DNA of 64,000 nt from an uncultured Saprospiraceae bacterium (GCA_937926205.1 CALEYL010000074.1:186001-250000), one strand, 5' to 3'. Shown: positions 34,121-43,041, counted from the first letter of the stretch. Notes: generated from the sequence alone by a model not told the origin. Made by a program: numbers and translations.

Positions 34121-34897
34121 ATGAATGAAAAAGAAGAACAGTTTATCAGAATTACTAGTTTATTGAATGCAGCCGTTCCAGTGATTAAAGAAGTGTTGGA
34201 AGGCTTCAATGAAGATAAAGATGTTCCTCTTGAAATTGTTGTTTATCACAATATACTTCAAAGGTTTTACTACTGTATTAAGAGTATTGAATGTTTGCTA
34301 CATAAGTTCAATAGTGATACGAATTACAAATTCCCAATAGGGCTTCTGGTAAGGAATGGGCTCTTAGATTTTATTATATCCGGATATCTTTTCGAAAAAG
34401 GATATCGTAAGGGGAGTTTTTCATCTGAATTCGCCAAGATTAACCATAAATTTGTCTCTGATAAAAACAAAATTTTACAAACCCTGCGTGGCAACAAAAC
34501 TATTACTCCAGAAGAATTTCAAAAAGAATTGCGGGAGTTAAAAAGCTATTTTCCGGACAACTTTTTGAGCATAGATAAAAATGGGACTCCTCAATTAAAA
34601 AAAGATGTAAATTCAATTGCTCCAAGTAAGATGGCAAAAAATCTTAAAGACCACTCGGATGTTTATTTTTTATACGATTACTACTCACAATATGAGCACT
34701 ATGGAACTTTTTCGAAAATCATACTTGATGGACACGCTGAATATGATTTCGACAAGTTAAAAGTAGCTTTTTGCTATATATTTTTGGGAATCATTCTTTG
34801 CCTTGATATTTTAAAAGCTTCAAAAGATAAAAAGGCTAATATTGAAAAAATTTGGGATGAAATTAGGGCGATGCCAGAATTGTGCCGCCAACCATAA
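34121..34897 (+). CDS. Hypothetical protein, AT-rich orphan gene
   Basis: A 258-residue, mainly helical, Lys/Glu/Ile-rich protein that I do not recognise with certainty. It has no signal peptide; one hydrophobic segment near the C-terminus (Y-I-F-L-G-I-I-L-C-L) may be a membrane or buried helix. The layout (helical N-half, R-N-G-L-L-D-F, a Y-Y-S-Q-Y-E-H-Y-G stretch in the last third) loosely recalls DUF5677-like proteins. The start is the ATG at 34121; an in-frame TTG lies at 34088. The coding sequence is visibly richer in A and T than neighbouring genes, and it follows a toxin-antitoxin-like pair, so transfer into this locus is plausible. Confidence 0.6.
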   Translation: MNEKEEQFIRITSLLNAAVPVIKEVLEGFNEDKDVPLEIVVYHNILQRFYYCIKSIECLLHKFNSDTNYKFPIGLLVRNGLLDFIISGYLFEKGYRKGSFSSEFAKINHKFVSDKNKILQTLRGNKTITPEEFQKELRELKSYFPDNFLSIDKNGTPQLKKDVNSIAPSKMAKNLKDHSDVYFLYDYYSQYEHYGTFSKIILDGHAEYDFDKLKVAFCYIFLGIILCLDILKASKDKKANIEKIWDEIRAMPELCRQP

Positions 34898-34989
34898 ATT
34901 ATGCTGGCAAAAAAAAGGATAGGTAGGTAAGAGGTTGGTTATAATGAAAAGCCAAAAGGCAAACTTAGTGCCTATAATACCTACTGCGC

Positions 34990-35484
34990 TCACCGCCGCT
35001 CCATCCTCAAAAACGAATACCCGTATTCATTCTTCTCATCCGCTTCAAAAGTCTCTGAAGACACAATCTCCCATTCATCAATATCAATTTGAGGAAAAAA
35101 GGCATCACCGCCTTCGATGGCAGCATCTACACGGGTGAGATAAAGCCGGTCCCACAGATGCATGCTTTGCCGGTAAATTTCGCCGCCGCCGATGATGAAA
35201 GCTTCTGTTTCGCCGTGCTTGCGGGCAATGCGCAGCGCTTCTTCAATGGAATGCGCCACAATACAACCGGTTCCCACGAAAAAAGGGTCTCGCGTCACCA
35301 CCACATTGGTGCGTTTAGGCAGGGGGCGGCCAATGGAGTCGAAGGAACGCCGCCCCATGATTACATGGTGGTTCAGCGTGGTTTGTTTGAAAAAACGAAG
35401 ATCCGCCGGCAGGTACCACGGGATTTCTCCGTTTTTGCCGATCACATTATTTTTCGCAACAGCTACAATGGCCGAAATGATCAT
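34990..35484 (-). CDS. folA: Dihydrofolate reductase (canonical copy)
   Basis: Reduces dihydrofolate to tetrahydrofolate with NADPH in the cytoplasm. The 164-residue protein has the usual bacterial marks: I-S-A-I-V-A-V-A, N-V-I-G-K-N-G-E-I-P-W-Y-L-P-A-D-L with the catalytic acid Asp, V-I-M-G-R-R-S-F-D-S-I-G and I-I-G-G-G-E-I-Y. A second, more diverged reductase gene lies at 36849 on the other strand, with a CapA gene between. No thymidylate synthase gene is adjacent. Confidence 0.93.
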   Translation of the reverse strand: MIISAIVAVAKNNVIGKNGEIPWYLPADLRFFKQTTLNHHVIMGRRSFDSIGRPLPKRTNVVVTRDPFFVGTGCIVAHSIEEALRIARKHGETEAFIIGGGEIYRQSMHLWDRLYLTRVDAAIEGGDAFFPQIDIDEWEIVSSETFEADEKNEYGYSFLRMERR

Positions 35485-35491
35485 GGTTTTG

Positions 35492-35540
35492 CTAGATGTT
35501 AGATGTCAGATTTTAGACGTAAGATTTTAGATGTTAGATA
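35492..35540. repeat. Short tandem repeat of AGATGTT/AGATTTT words
   Basis: Seven or so imperfect 7-8-bp units (TAGATGT, CAGATTT, TAGACGT, AAGATTT, TAGATGT, TAGATAC) immediately upstream of the folA start on the minus strand. It lies in the leader of folA, so length changes could alter its expression. Confidence 0.6.
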
Positions 35541-35555
35541 CCAGAATGAAGACGC

Positions 35556-36698
35556 TTACCTAACGTCGACGATCGATTCAGGAATGATCAGGCGTTCCGG
35601 AAGGCCTACCCGGTTACGGGTTTGTTCGGCGTAGCGGGACATGGCTGCGCGGTCGGCGTCGGTCAATCGGATCAGCCCGCTGTCCCCTTCTTCAAACGCA
35701 GCGATGGGCAACGTGCGGTAGACCCGCTTTCCGGAAGGCAGCTTTTCGATGTGCCGCCAAACTGGAATAAACGAGGCGTCTTCTATGGTCGTATGGCCAT
35801 TCTTTTTTGTCAATTCCACCTCTACCAGAATGCCGCCATCGGTGTGTTGCTTCAATTGTCCGGAAATAAAATTCCCTAAAGAATACGCCACCAACACTTC
35901 TTTGTTACCGTCCGCCGTTTCCCAGCGGGCTGGCTGCACCACGTGCGGGTGCGCGCCAATGATGAGGTCTGCGCCTTCGCGCAACAGTTGTTTTGCTATT
36001 TTTTGTTGCTCATGATTCTCCTTCAACTGGTATTCCAGACCCCAGTGCATCACCACAACGATGGCATCGGCCTGCAGGTCGCGCGCCACCCGGAAATCTT
36101 CACTGATCTGCGCACTGTCAATGGCATTCACGATCGAAGGGGGTCGCGTCCGGTTGCCGTTGGTGCCGAAAGTATAATTCAAAAAAGCGAGTTTAAAACC
36201 TTTTTTATAAACAATAAGCGGGTAAGAGGCCTCCTTGTCTTCCGGATTTTGGAAAGTGCCTGTGTGGTAAAAGCCGCTTTCTTCCAGCACGTCAATGGTG
36301 TTGATGACCCCGTCAGCACCGCTGTCGTTGCTGTGGTTGTTGGCGGTCATGAGGAGGTCGAAACCAGCGCCGCGAAGTGCCATCGACAATTCTTCGGGGC
36401 AGCGAAACATCGGATAGCCTAGATAGGGTTCTTCACCGGGCATGGTCAGCTCCAGATTGCCGATGGCGAGGTCAGCAGACTGCAAAACGGGTTGTATGTA
36501 TTCAAAGGAAGCGCTAAAATCATATCCTTCACTTTCCGGGGTTTTCGCCGCGTGAATCTGCGATTCGTGCACCATGATATCGCCTGCAAATATCAGCCGC
36601 AGCGTTTCTACAGGAGCAGGAGCATCCCCGCTGCGTTGGGCCATCAGCGCCAAAACGCCGCAGAGCAGCGTCGGGTATTTGAGAAGCTTGTTTTTCAT
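35556..36698 (-). CDS. CapA family protein (poly-gamma-glutamate synthesis-type phosphoesterase fold)
   Basis: A 380-residue protein of the CapA/PgsA metallophosphatase-like family. Marks: I-F-A-G-D-I-M-V-H near residue 40, A-N-N-H-S-N-D at ~125, V-V-M-H-W-G-L-E-Y and I-I-G-A-H-P-H-V-V-Q, which supply the metal ligands. I use the ATG at 36698, which gives a hydrophobic export signal (~1-20); a longer frame starts upstream. A TATCTTTG -7 element on the minus strand (36841-36834) could drive it with a long leader, though the -33 match is poor. There are no capB/capC genes nearby, so polyglutamate synthesis is unlikely; the substrate is unknown. Confidence 0.87.
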   Translation of the reverse strand: MKNKLLKYPTLLCGVLALMAQRSGDAPAPVETLRLIFAGDIMVHESQIHAAKTPESEGYDFSASFEYIQPVLQSADLAIGNLELTMPGEEPYLGYPMFRCPEELSMALRGAGFDLLMTANNHSNDSGADGVINTIDVLEESGFYHTGTFQNPEDKEASYPLIVYKKGFKLAFLNYTFGTNGNRTRPPSIVNAIDSAQISEDFRVARDLQADAIVVVMHWGLEYQLKENHEQQKIAKQLLREGADLIIGAHPHVVQPARWETADGNKEVLVAYSLGNFISGQLKQHTDGGILVEVELTKKNGHTTIEDASFIPVWRHIEKLPSGKRVYRTLPIAAFEEGDSGLIRLTDADRAAMSRYAEQTRNRVGLPERLIIPESIVDVR

Positions 36699-36848
36699 GG
36701 TAGTTTTGTGATTAGTTACCACATAGTTCACAGTAGGTGTTTTCACAGAGGGCACATAGACAGCTTTCAATGTGCGCTATTTGAAATAGCCAATACCCTG
36801 CTACAGGGGACAAGTTATGGTAAAAAACACGACCAAAGATAGACAAAT

Positions 36849-37343
36849 ATGCAACGCATCAGCATCATTAGCGCCATGAGTGAAAACCACGTCATTGGCA
36901 TCCATAACAGCCTGCCCTGGCAACTGCCGGGTGACTGGGAAAATTTCCGTCGTGTGACCGCGGGAAAAGCTTTCCTCATGGGTCGGAAAAGCTACGAAGC
37001 AGCCGACGCGCTGCATTCCGAATACCGCAACGTGATCATCAGCCGGCAGCCGGGGCTGCAGCTCGGCCCCAACACCGAGCAAGGGGTCAGCATCGAAGCA
37101 GGTATGGCTTTATTGGCCGGCGAACCCGATTTTTTTATTCTTGGCGGAGCAGAAATTTTTCGCCAAACACTGCATTTGGCCAATTATTTCTACCGAACCC
37201 TGGTACATGCAGTGGTGGAAGGCGACGCATTTTTTCCGGAAGTGGATTGGTCGCAATGGGAGTTGGTCAGCACAGCCCGTCACGAAGCTGATGCGCGGCA
37301 CGCTTATGCGTTTAGTCTGGAGGAATGGCGGCGGGTTGTGTAA
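36849..37343 (+). CDS. Dihydrofolate reductase-like protein (second copy)
   Basis: A 164-residue homologue of FolA with the same landmarks in diverged form: I-S-I-I-S-A-M, H-V-I-G-I-H-N-S-L-P-W-Q-L-P-G-D-W, F-L-M-G-R-K-S-Y, F-I-L-G-G-A-E-I-F and D-A-F-F-P-E-V. The catalytic acid (Asp in L-P-G-D) and the Trp in L-P-W are present, so activity is likely, but the substrate loop differs from the canonical copy at 34990 (N-S-L instead of G-E-I). It may be a duplicated enzyme with altered inhibitor sensitivity or specificity, such as a pterin or riboflavin-type reductase; this is inference. A perfect GCTATTTGAAATAGC palindrome lies upstream (36776-36790). Confidence 0.85.
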   Translation: MQRISIISAMSENHVIGIHNSLPWQLPGDWENFRRVTAGKAFLMGRKSYEAADALHSEYRNVIISRQPGLQLGPNTEQGVSIEAGMALLAGEPDFFILGGAEIFRQTLHLANYFYRTLVHAVVEGDAFFPEVDWSQWELVSTARHEADARHAYAFSLEEWRRVV

Positions 37344-37362
37344 ACGTCAGGACGACGTGCGT

Positions 37363-38433
37363 TCACACCACCATTTTGTCTACATAATTAGAATTCATAA
37401 GGCCTAAAGCGCCCATGTAGCGGAGGTTGAAGGAAATCAGATCGCCGGTTTTGTACCCATTGGCATTGTCGCCAAGGTCGGTGACCAGCATGTCCGAGCT
37501 GGCTTCGATGACTTTGACGTTCTCGTCTTCAGGCAACAAAAAAGCAGGGTTGATGTCCAGCAAACCTACATCGATGATGGCCCGGGTCGAAGATTTGCCG
37601 TAATCTTCCGGATTGAATTCGGGTACGATGCCTGCGACGTTCTCCTTTTGTTCGCCAGTTGGAACAATCGGTTTGTCGTAAAGCTCAATGATTTCTGTGT
37701 ACAATTTAAAGACATCGGTTTCCATGCCTTCAAAAGGCTCGTCGGTGAACAGGTCATTCCCAAAAAACAAGGCTTCTCCAATTCTGAAGTGATTGACTTT
37801 TTTGGGAATCAATCTTTTGAGCAAAAGAGACAAAGTGACGCTGGTACCACCGGAAATCCAGGTTATTTCCCGGTTGAATTTCAGTTCGATCAACTGCTTA
37901 TACAAACTCAGCTGGACTAGTTTGTCCTGGTTGGGCATGATGCCATTCAGGCAGTTCAGGTTGGTGCCAATGCCTATGATGCTGATGTTGGGGAGCAAAA
38001 AAACTTTTTCATAAAAGTCCATCAGGTGGTCGCCCATAACTCCTTCCCGGAGATCGCCCATTTCGACCATGATGATAATTTTGTGGTGCTTGTTTTGCCG
38101 CTGCGCTTCTTCACTGAGCAGTTTTATGGTAGAATAATCGGTATTAAAACTGACATCGGCGTATTTGATCACACTGGAAATACTTCTTTTGGGTGGCGGT
38201 TTGATGTAAACGGTTTGTACATTGGGATTGAGGGATTTAATAACTTTGAGATTGCTGATACGGGTGTCGTGCATTTCGTTGACGCCGAGATCCAGGAGTT
38301 CTTTCAAATAGAGTTTATTTCCGCAAAGGAGTTTGGTGACAACGCCCCAATCAATATCGCTTTTCGAAAACAGGTCTTCCAGGTGGCGGTAATTGTGTTT
38401 TAGCTTATCTCTGTTGAGTCTTAAAAATGCCAT
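37363..38433 (-). CDS. Alanine/ornithine racemase-like PLP enzyme
   Basis: A 356-residue fold-III PLP enzyme of the alanine/ornithine racemase-like group, distinct from canonical Alr. The PLP lysine is Lys34 in V-V-T-K-L-L-C-G; other marks are M-V-E-M-G-D-L-R-E-G, G-I-G-T-N-L-N-C and I-S-G-G-T-S (phosphate-binding region). It is the last gene of a five-gene minus-strand run and starts 3 bases after the end of alr. The substrate is not predictable; basic amino acids such as ornithine are known for relatives. With the deacylase and alr upstream it suggests conversion of imported amino-acid derivatives between D and L forms. Confidence 0.83.
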   Translation of the reverse strand: MAFLRLNRDKLKHNYRHLEDLFSKSDIDWGVVTKLLCGNKLYLKELLDLGVNEMHDTRISNLKVIKSLNPNVQTVYIKPPPKRSISSVIKYADVSFNTDYSTIKLLSEEAQRQNKHHKIIIMVEMGDLREGVMGDHLMDFYEKVFLLPNISIIGIGTNLNCLNGIMPNQDKLVQLSLYKQLIELKFNREITWISGGTSVTLSLLLKRLIPKKVNHFRIGEALFFGNDLFTDEPFEGMETDVFKLYTEIIELYDKPIVPTGEQKENVAGIVPEFNPEDYGKSSTRAIIDVGLLDINPAFLLPEDENVKVIEASSDMLVTDLGDNANGYKTGDLISFNLRYMGALGLMNSNYVDKMVV

Positions 38434-38436
38434 AAT

Positions 38437-39588
38437 CTAGTTTTTTATGATCCTTGGAATGTTATAGGGAAGGCGGGTCAGCAGTTCATAATTCAATTGA
38501 TGTGTCTGTTCGCTAAAGGAATTGACGGTGATGCTTTTCCCGTTTTGTTTGCCTATGAGGACGACTTCGTCTCCTTTTTCAACTTTCCCGGCGTGGGTAA
38601 TGTCTACCGAAATGCTGTTCATATTTACGGTACCAACAACTGAAACCACCTTTCCGTTGATCAGCACCGTACCGATATTGCTCAGGTTGCGGCTGTATCC
38701 ATGCGAATACCCTACGGGAATAACCGCCAGGCGCATGTTTTTATGAGCGAGGTACGTTGTGCCATAACCCACAAAAGATCCTTTACGAACCTCCTTCACG
38801 GTCATTACTTTCGTCGTCCAGCGAATGATCCTTTTGAGCAATTCCTTGTTAGCGGCCTTGTCACCGCAGAACCGGATATGAGTTTCTTTGTTGGGCCAGA
38901 AGCCATATTGCAGGATACCGATGCGCACCATATTGCCCTGTGTTTCCGGGTAGTTCAGCAGGGCTGCAGAGCAGGCGACGTGCCGGTAAACAGGCTTCAG
39001 GTTTTGCGCTTCAAAGGCCGCCAGTGCCAGGTTGTAAAGCTCGATCTGTTTTGAAATCCGGAAGTGATTTGCCAAACTTTCTGCGCCGGCAAAATGGGTA
39101 AACAAGCCTTGAAAAGTGAAGTGCGCTGGATGGTCATTCAGGTAATTACACAGTTCAGGCAAGTCGGCCGGAGCAAAGCCGGTTCGCTGCATGCCGGTTT
39201 CTATCTCTATATGAATTTTTGCTTTGATGGCATGCTTTTGCGCATAATTCAATGTCCTATTGAGGCGGGTAAAATCAAATACGGCAAACTCAATTCCGTT
39301 CAGGATGGCCCATTCGATGGCTTCATTTTCAATTTCGCCCATGACGAACAAATCTGGCGCCGAAGGCAGGGTTTCCAGAAGTTTATGAGCTTCCTCCACC
39401 GCATGTACGGCAAAATAATCAACGCCCGCATCCATCGCCAGCTGGACATACTCTGTCAATCCGTGTCCATAAGCATTGCCTTTTACCACACTGCACAAGC
39501 GCACGCCTTTTTTCATTTGCTTCCTGATAAACTGCAGGTTATTGCGCAAAGCGGCAGCGCTCAATTCAATGGCCGATGTTTCAAACAT
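38437..39588 (-). CDS. alr: Alanine racemase
   Basis: Interconverts L- and D-alanine with PLP; D-Ala is needed for peptidoglycan. The 383-residue protein has the PLP lysine Lys36 in S-V-V-K-G-N-A-Y-G-H-G, the second catalytic base Tyr275 in V-G-Y-G-T-T-Y, and the C-terminal beta domain with V-G-T-V-N-M-N. It overlaps the deacylase gene by 8 bases and is 3 bases from the next racemase, so all are co-transcribed. The canonical M-D residue after V-N-M is N here, a small deviation. Whether this is the housekeeping alr or a catabolic copy is unclear; no murF neighbour is present. Confidence 0.9.
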   Translation of the reverse strand: MFETSAIELSAAALRNNLQFIRKQMKKGVRLCSVVKGNAYGHGLTEYVQLAMDAGVDYFAVHAVEEAHKLLETLPSAPDLFVMGEIENEAIEWAILNGIEFAVFDFTRLNRTLNYAQKHAIKAKIHIEIETGMQRTGFAPADLPELCNYLNDHPAHFTFQGLFTHFAGAESLANHFRISKQIELYNLALAAFEAQNLKPVYRHVACSAALLNYPETQGNMVRIGILQYGFWPNKETHIRFCGDKAANKELLKRIIRWTTKVMTVKEVRKGSFVGYGTTYLAHKNMRLAVIPVGYSHGYSRNLSNIGTVLINGKVVSVVGTVNMNSISVDITHAGKVEKGDEVVLIGKQNGKSITVNSFSEQTHQLNYELLTRLPYNIPRIIKN

Positions 39589-40738
39589 AATCCTTGCCGG
39601 CTATTGCCTCTATTATTTCTGAAAAAATGCGGACCCCCGTTTCAAGAAGCGGGTCCGGAAAATCATAGTCAGGGTTGTGCAGGGCAGGTGTGTTTTCTCC
39701 GGCGCCGAGTCCGAACATACAGCCTTTGAAGCGGGAGGTAAAAGCGCCGAAATCTTCGCCCCATTTGAAGGGATAGGTACGCTCTATGACAGCAACCCCT
39801 GCTGAATCAGCGGCTTTGCGCACCAAATCTGTTGCTGAGGAGTCGTTCTTATTGGCCACAAAGGTTTGGGTGTACTCCAGCTCCATTTTCAAGCCATAAT
39901 GCTTAGAAATTGCCGCAGCCAATTTTGAAATTTCTGCTTCTAAGCGGCGCAAATTATAATCGTTCCAGCAGCGGAGCGTGAGGTGGATCGCGGCTTTTCC
40001 CGCAGCGACGCCATAAGCTTTTTCGCCCAGTTCCACGCATACCGGAGTAATCACCCGCATGGCCTCCTGTTTTGCATTGTTGTAGTCCAGCTTCTGGCTT
40101 TCGGTCAAAATCTGTGCAACAGCCAGTGCGGGATTAACCCCGTGTTCCGGTTCTGCAGCGTGTGCTGTTTTGCCTTCAAGGCGGATGATCATGCTGTTGA
40201 CGGCTGCCGTAAATATGTCGGATTTCACTACCACTGCGTGTAATGGGAACCCCGGAAGGTTGTGCAGCGCAAACACATAATCGGGCTTTATGGCAGCAAA
40301 TTTGGGATCTTCCAGCATGGCTCTGGCGCCTTCCCCGTTTTCTTCAGCCGGTTGGAAAAGCAGGCGGACTTTCCCGCTTGCCGGTTTATGCTCAGCGAGG
40401 TATCGGGCCAAGCCACACAGAATGGCAGCATGGCCATCGTGTCCGCATTTGTGCGATACACCCGCGTTTAATGATTTGTGGCTAAAATCATTGACTTCGG
40501 CGATGGGCAATGCATCTAATTCGGCGCGAAACAGGATCTCAGCACCTTTGAGGCCCGAATCCCAGCTTGCAATAATGCCGTAACCTCCCACGCCGCTGAG
40601 GATTTCATCGGGATGACAGGATTCCAGAAAATGCAGCACCCGCTTTGAAGTTTCTTTTTCCTGGCCGGATACTTCGGGGTTTGCGTGAAGCTCCTTCCTG
40701 AATTGTTCGAGTTGTTGCATGTTGTTGACTGTGGTCAT
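39581..40738 (-). CDS. M20 family amidohydrolase (N-acyl amino acid deacylase type)
   Basis: A 385-residue cytoplasmic metal hydrolase of the M20D type, releasing free amino acids from N-acyl or amide conjugates. Marks: R-x-E-L-D-A-L-P-I, the metal motif C-G-H-D-G-H-A-A near residue 100, Q-P-A-E-E-N-G-E-G-A with the catalytic Glu, and the dimerisation domain A-H-A-A-E-P-E-H-G-V. It is the third gene of the operon, after a symporter and a GNAT acetyltransferase and before two amino-acid racemases. The context supports uptake and deacylation of an acylated amino acid followed by racemisation; the actual acyl group is unknown. Confidence 0.87.
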   Translation of the reverse strand: MTTVNNMQQLEQFRKELHANPEVSGQEKETSKRVLHFLESCHPDEILSGVGGYGIIASWDSGLKGAEILFRAELDALPIAEVNDFSHKSLNAGVSHKCGHDGHAAILCGLARYLAEHKPASGKVRLLFQPAEENGEGARAMLEDPKFAAIKPDYVFALHNLPGFPLHAVVVKSDIFTAAVNSMIIRLEGKTAHAAEPEHGVNPALAVAQILTESQKLDYNNAKQEAMRVITPVCVELGEKAYGVAAGKAAIHLTLRCWNDYNLRRLEAEISKLAAAISKHYGLKMELEYTQTFVANKNDSSATDLVRKAADSAGVAVIERTYPFKWGEDFGAFTSRFKGCMFGLGAGENTPALHNPDYDFPDPLLETGVRIFSEIIEAIAGKDYV

Positions 40739-40743
40739 GATTG

Positions 40744-41184
40744 TTAATGGGTAGGTAGATAGCGCATTTCAAGATACTTATTCGTAAAACCCAGCCTTTC
40801 GTACAGCGCCTTTGCCGGATTGTCAGGCTCCACGTGGAGGGCAATCCCTCCTTTTGTATGCGACATGGCCTCTAGCATGAGTTGTCTGCCCATTCCCATG
40901 CCCCGGTAGTTTCGGTGCACGGCAATGTAGACGAGTATGTTTGCCGGAATATAACCGTCCATCCCGGTTTCGTTGATGACTACGGCGCCCACAACGTCAT
41001 CGCCTTTGGTGCGCAGCAGAACAAACCCGCCTCTGGAGGGGTTCAGCGCGTAAGCGAGGCATTTGAGGATGTCTTCTTTTTTATCTCCAAAACGGTCGAG
41101 GTGGTCCTCCAGAAACGCAGCGATGTGATCATTGCTGTGCTTTGGGTGCGGGCCACTTATGGGGGTAAGCAGGATATCATTCAT
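40744..41184 (-). CDS. GNAT family N-acetyltransferase
   Basis: A 146-residue acyl-CoA-dependent acetyltransferase. Motif A for CoA binding is R-N-Y-R-G-M-G-M-G-R-Q-L near residue 95, followed by A-L-H-V-E-P-D-N-P-A-K-A-L-Y-E-R-L-G-F. The N-terminus overlaps the symporter gene by 4 bases and its stop lies 5 bases before the M20 deacylase gene. Pairing of an N-acetyltransferase with a deacylase and racemases suggests that an amino group is blocked and unblocked in the pathway, but its acceptor is not known. Confidence 0.85.
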   Translation of the reverse strand: MNDILLTPISGPHPKHSNDHIAAFLEDHLDRFGDKKEDILKCLAYALNPSRGGFVLLRTKGDDVVGAVVINETGMDGYIPANILVYIAVHRNYRGMGMGRQLMLEAMSHTKGGIALHVEPDNPAKALYERLGFTNKYLEMRYLPTH

Positions 41185-42626
41185 GATTCGATTTTATTTA
41201 CGCGTGGTGTAGCAAATGAATAAGCAAGGAATGTAATCAGGGACAGGGTTATTCCGAAAATATTGGCGTCTAATTCAAATGGTAAAGGCGTTTTCGTGGC
41301 TGTCAGCAGGATGGTGGTGCTTCCTCCCACCAGCATGGAAGCGAGCGCCGCACCCCCATTCCTTTGTTTGAAAAACATCGCCGCAATCAGGGGAACAAAA
41401 AGCCCGGAAACCATGAAAGCGTATGAGTAGAGCATCAGCTCCAGCACGTTCTCCATTTTCGCCGCCAGAAACATGGCAAAAATCCCCAGCACCAGGGTCA
41501 TCAATTGCGTGAAAATCAAAATTTTAGGATGCAGGTGCAAGCGGGGAAACATCCTTTGCAAAATATCGGTCAGCACATTTCCGGATGCCGCCATCAGGCA
41601 ACTATCTGCTGTGGACAGTATCGCAGAAAAATAGGCCGACATCATCACGCCCATCAAACCTATTGGCAGTACCGTGCGCAACAGCAGGGGCAAACCCAAT
41701 TCCGGGTCCATACTGCCTGCCGAGGCAAATCCAAGCGCCGTAAACATCCCCTGCTCTGCAGCTACCCGGCCAAACAAGCCCAGCAAAACACCCATAAATG
41801 CCATGATGGGCCATTCAAACAGCCCGGCTATAAACCAGGCTTTTTTTGCTTCTTTTTCACTCTTGCTGGCATAAATCCGCTGATAGAGCGTCATGCCGAC
41901 AAACCAGATCGGAATGATCGTTACCGCCCAGTTGACCAAAGTCTGCCAACGAATCGCCGTTAAGGACAGCGCCTCCGGCTCGATTGTTTTTTGGATGGCC
42001 TCCCAGCCTCCTATGGCCTGATAGCCAATCGGAATGCCAACCACGACCAAACCCAGCATTAGAACGATCCATTGTACGGTATCGGTATAAATCACCGCAG
42101 TCATACCGCCCATAACCGTGTATAAGATGGTCACAATACCCATGATGAGCAGCGCCGTCTGAATGTCCAGCCCCACAAAAGAAGCGGCAGCCAATTTGGC
42201 GCCGGCCAGTATTTGGGAACTCGTAAAACCCAGGTATCCAATGGCAGAAATGATGCCCGCTGCCAGCGCTACTTTTTTATTGTAGAAGTGGCTGAACATC
42301 TGGGGAAAGGTGGTGAATTGCCTGTCTTTACCCAGCTGGTAAACCCGTGGAATGAGCAAAACCGCACTCATCCAGGCGCCGATCAGTCCTGTAAACAACA
42401 TCCACGAACCGGATAAGCCCATCACAAAACCCAGGCCGCCCAATCCGATGGAAAAACCACCGCCAACGTCGGTTGCCACTACTGACAAACCAATGTGCCA
42501 GCTGGACATGTTTCTGTTGCTGACATAATAATCGTCCGTGCTTTTGTTCTTACGAAGGAAATAAAAACCGATTCCCAACAAAACGAGCATGTACACAATG
42601 AAAATTCCTGCATCTAATGGGTGCAT
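41181..42626 (-). CDS. Sodium:solute symporter (SSS family)
   Basis: A 481-residue inner-membrane transporter with about 13 transmembrane helices and no signal peptide. SSS features: G-I-G-F-Y-F-L-R-K-N-K-S-T-D-D-Y-Y-V-S-N-R-N near the start, A-T-D-V-G-G-G-F-S-I-G in TM2, G-G-M-T-A-V-I-Y-T-D-T-V-Q in TM5-6, and A-I-L-S-T-A-D-S-C-L-M for the Na+ site in TM9. It is the first gene of the five-gene operon ending at 37363 and overlaps the GNAT gene by 4 bases. From context it probably imports an amino acid or acyl-amino acid with Na+; sequence alone does not tell the solute. Confidence 0.9.
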   Translation of the reverse strand: MHPLDAGIFIVYMLVLLGIGFYFLRKNKSTDDYYVSNRNMSSWHIGLSVVATDVGGGFSIGLGGLGFVMGLSGSWMLFTGLIGAWMSAVLLIPRVYQLGKDRQFTTFPQMFSHFYNKKVALAAGIISAIGYLGFTSSQILAGAKLAAASFVGLDIQTALLIMGIVTILYTVMGGMTAVIYTDTVQWIVLMLGLVVVGIPIGYQAIGGWEAIQKTIEPEALSLTAIRWQTLVNWAVTIIPIWFVGMTLYQRIYASKSEKEAKKAWFIAGLFEWPIMAFMGVLLGLFGRVAAEQGMFTALGFASAGSMDPELGLPLLLRTVLPIGLMGVMMSAYFSAILSTADSCLMAASGNVLTDILQRMFPRLHLHPKILIFTQLMTLVLGIFAMFLAAKMENVLELMLYSYAFMVSGLFVPLIAAMFFKQRNGGAALASMLVGGSTTILLTATKTPLPFELDANIFGITLSLITFLAYSFATPRVNKIES

Positions 42627-43041
42627 ATTCCGGAGATAAGAAATGAAAGATAAAAGGGGTGGTTGATGCCAGGTTCTTCAGCAAGGAAGGAATATGTAAG
42701 CATTTTTACAAAAATGGCATAAGTATTATAAACAGGATAATTTAGTTATTTGTTTTATTTAATACGAATAAAATATTTATTGATGAAAAAATACGATTAA
42801 AATCAGTCCATTCTATATTTTTTGATGGCAATTTATTTTATTACAAAAATCTGTTTATCAAATTTTTAAACTTTAAAACATATTTATTTAAGTCAATTCA
42901 TCCAATCAACAAATCATTATACAATTTGAATATTATTTTATTTTTTAAATATTTTAATTATATTAACGCACGCGTTACAAAAATTATGAATTCGGGAGGT
43001 CCCTAAAAGAAGCATACTGCTGGACATTTTACTTGCTCAAC
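42627..43041. other. Very AT-rich intergenic region
   Basis: The 415 bases upstream of the symporter operon are almost pure A/T between ~42715 and 42970, with runs such as TTTATTTAATACGAATAAAATATTT. The region lies between two minus-strand genes, so it holds the operon promoter. No ORF, no RNA gene and no clear TAnnTTTG element could be assigned. Strong curvature or a protein-binding platform is possible. Confidence 0.5.
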
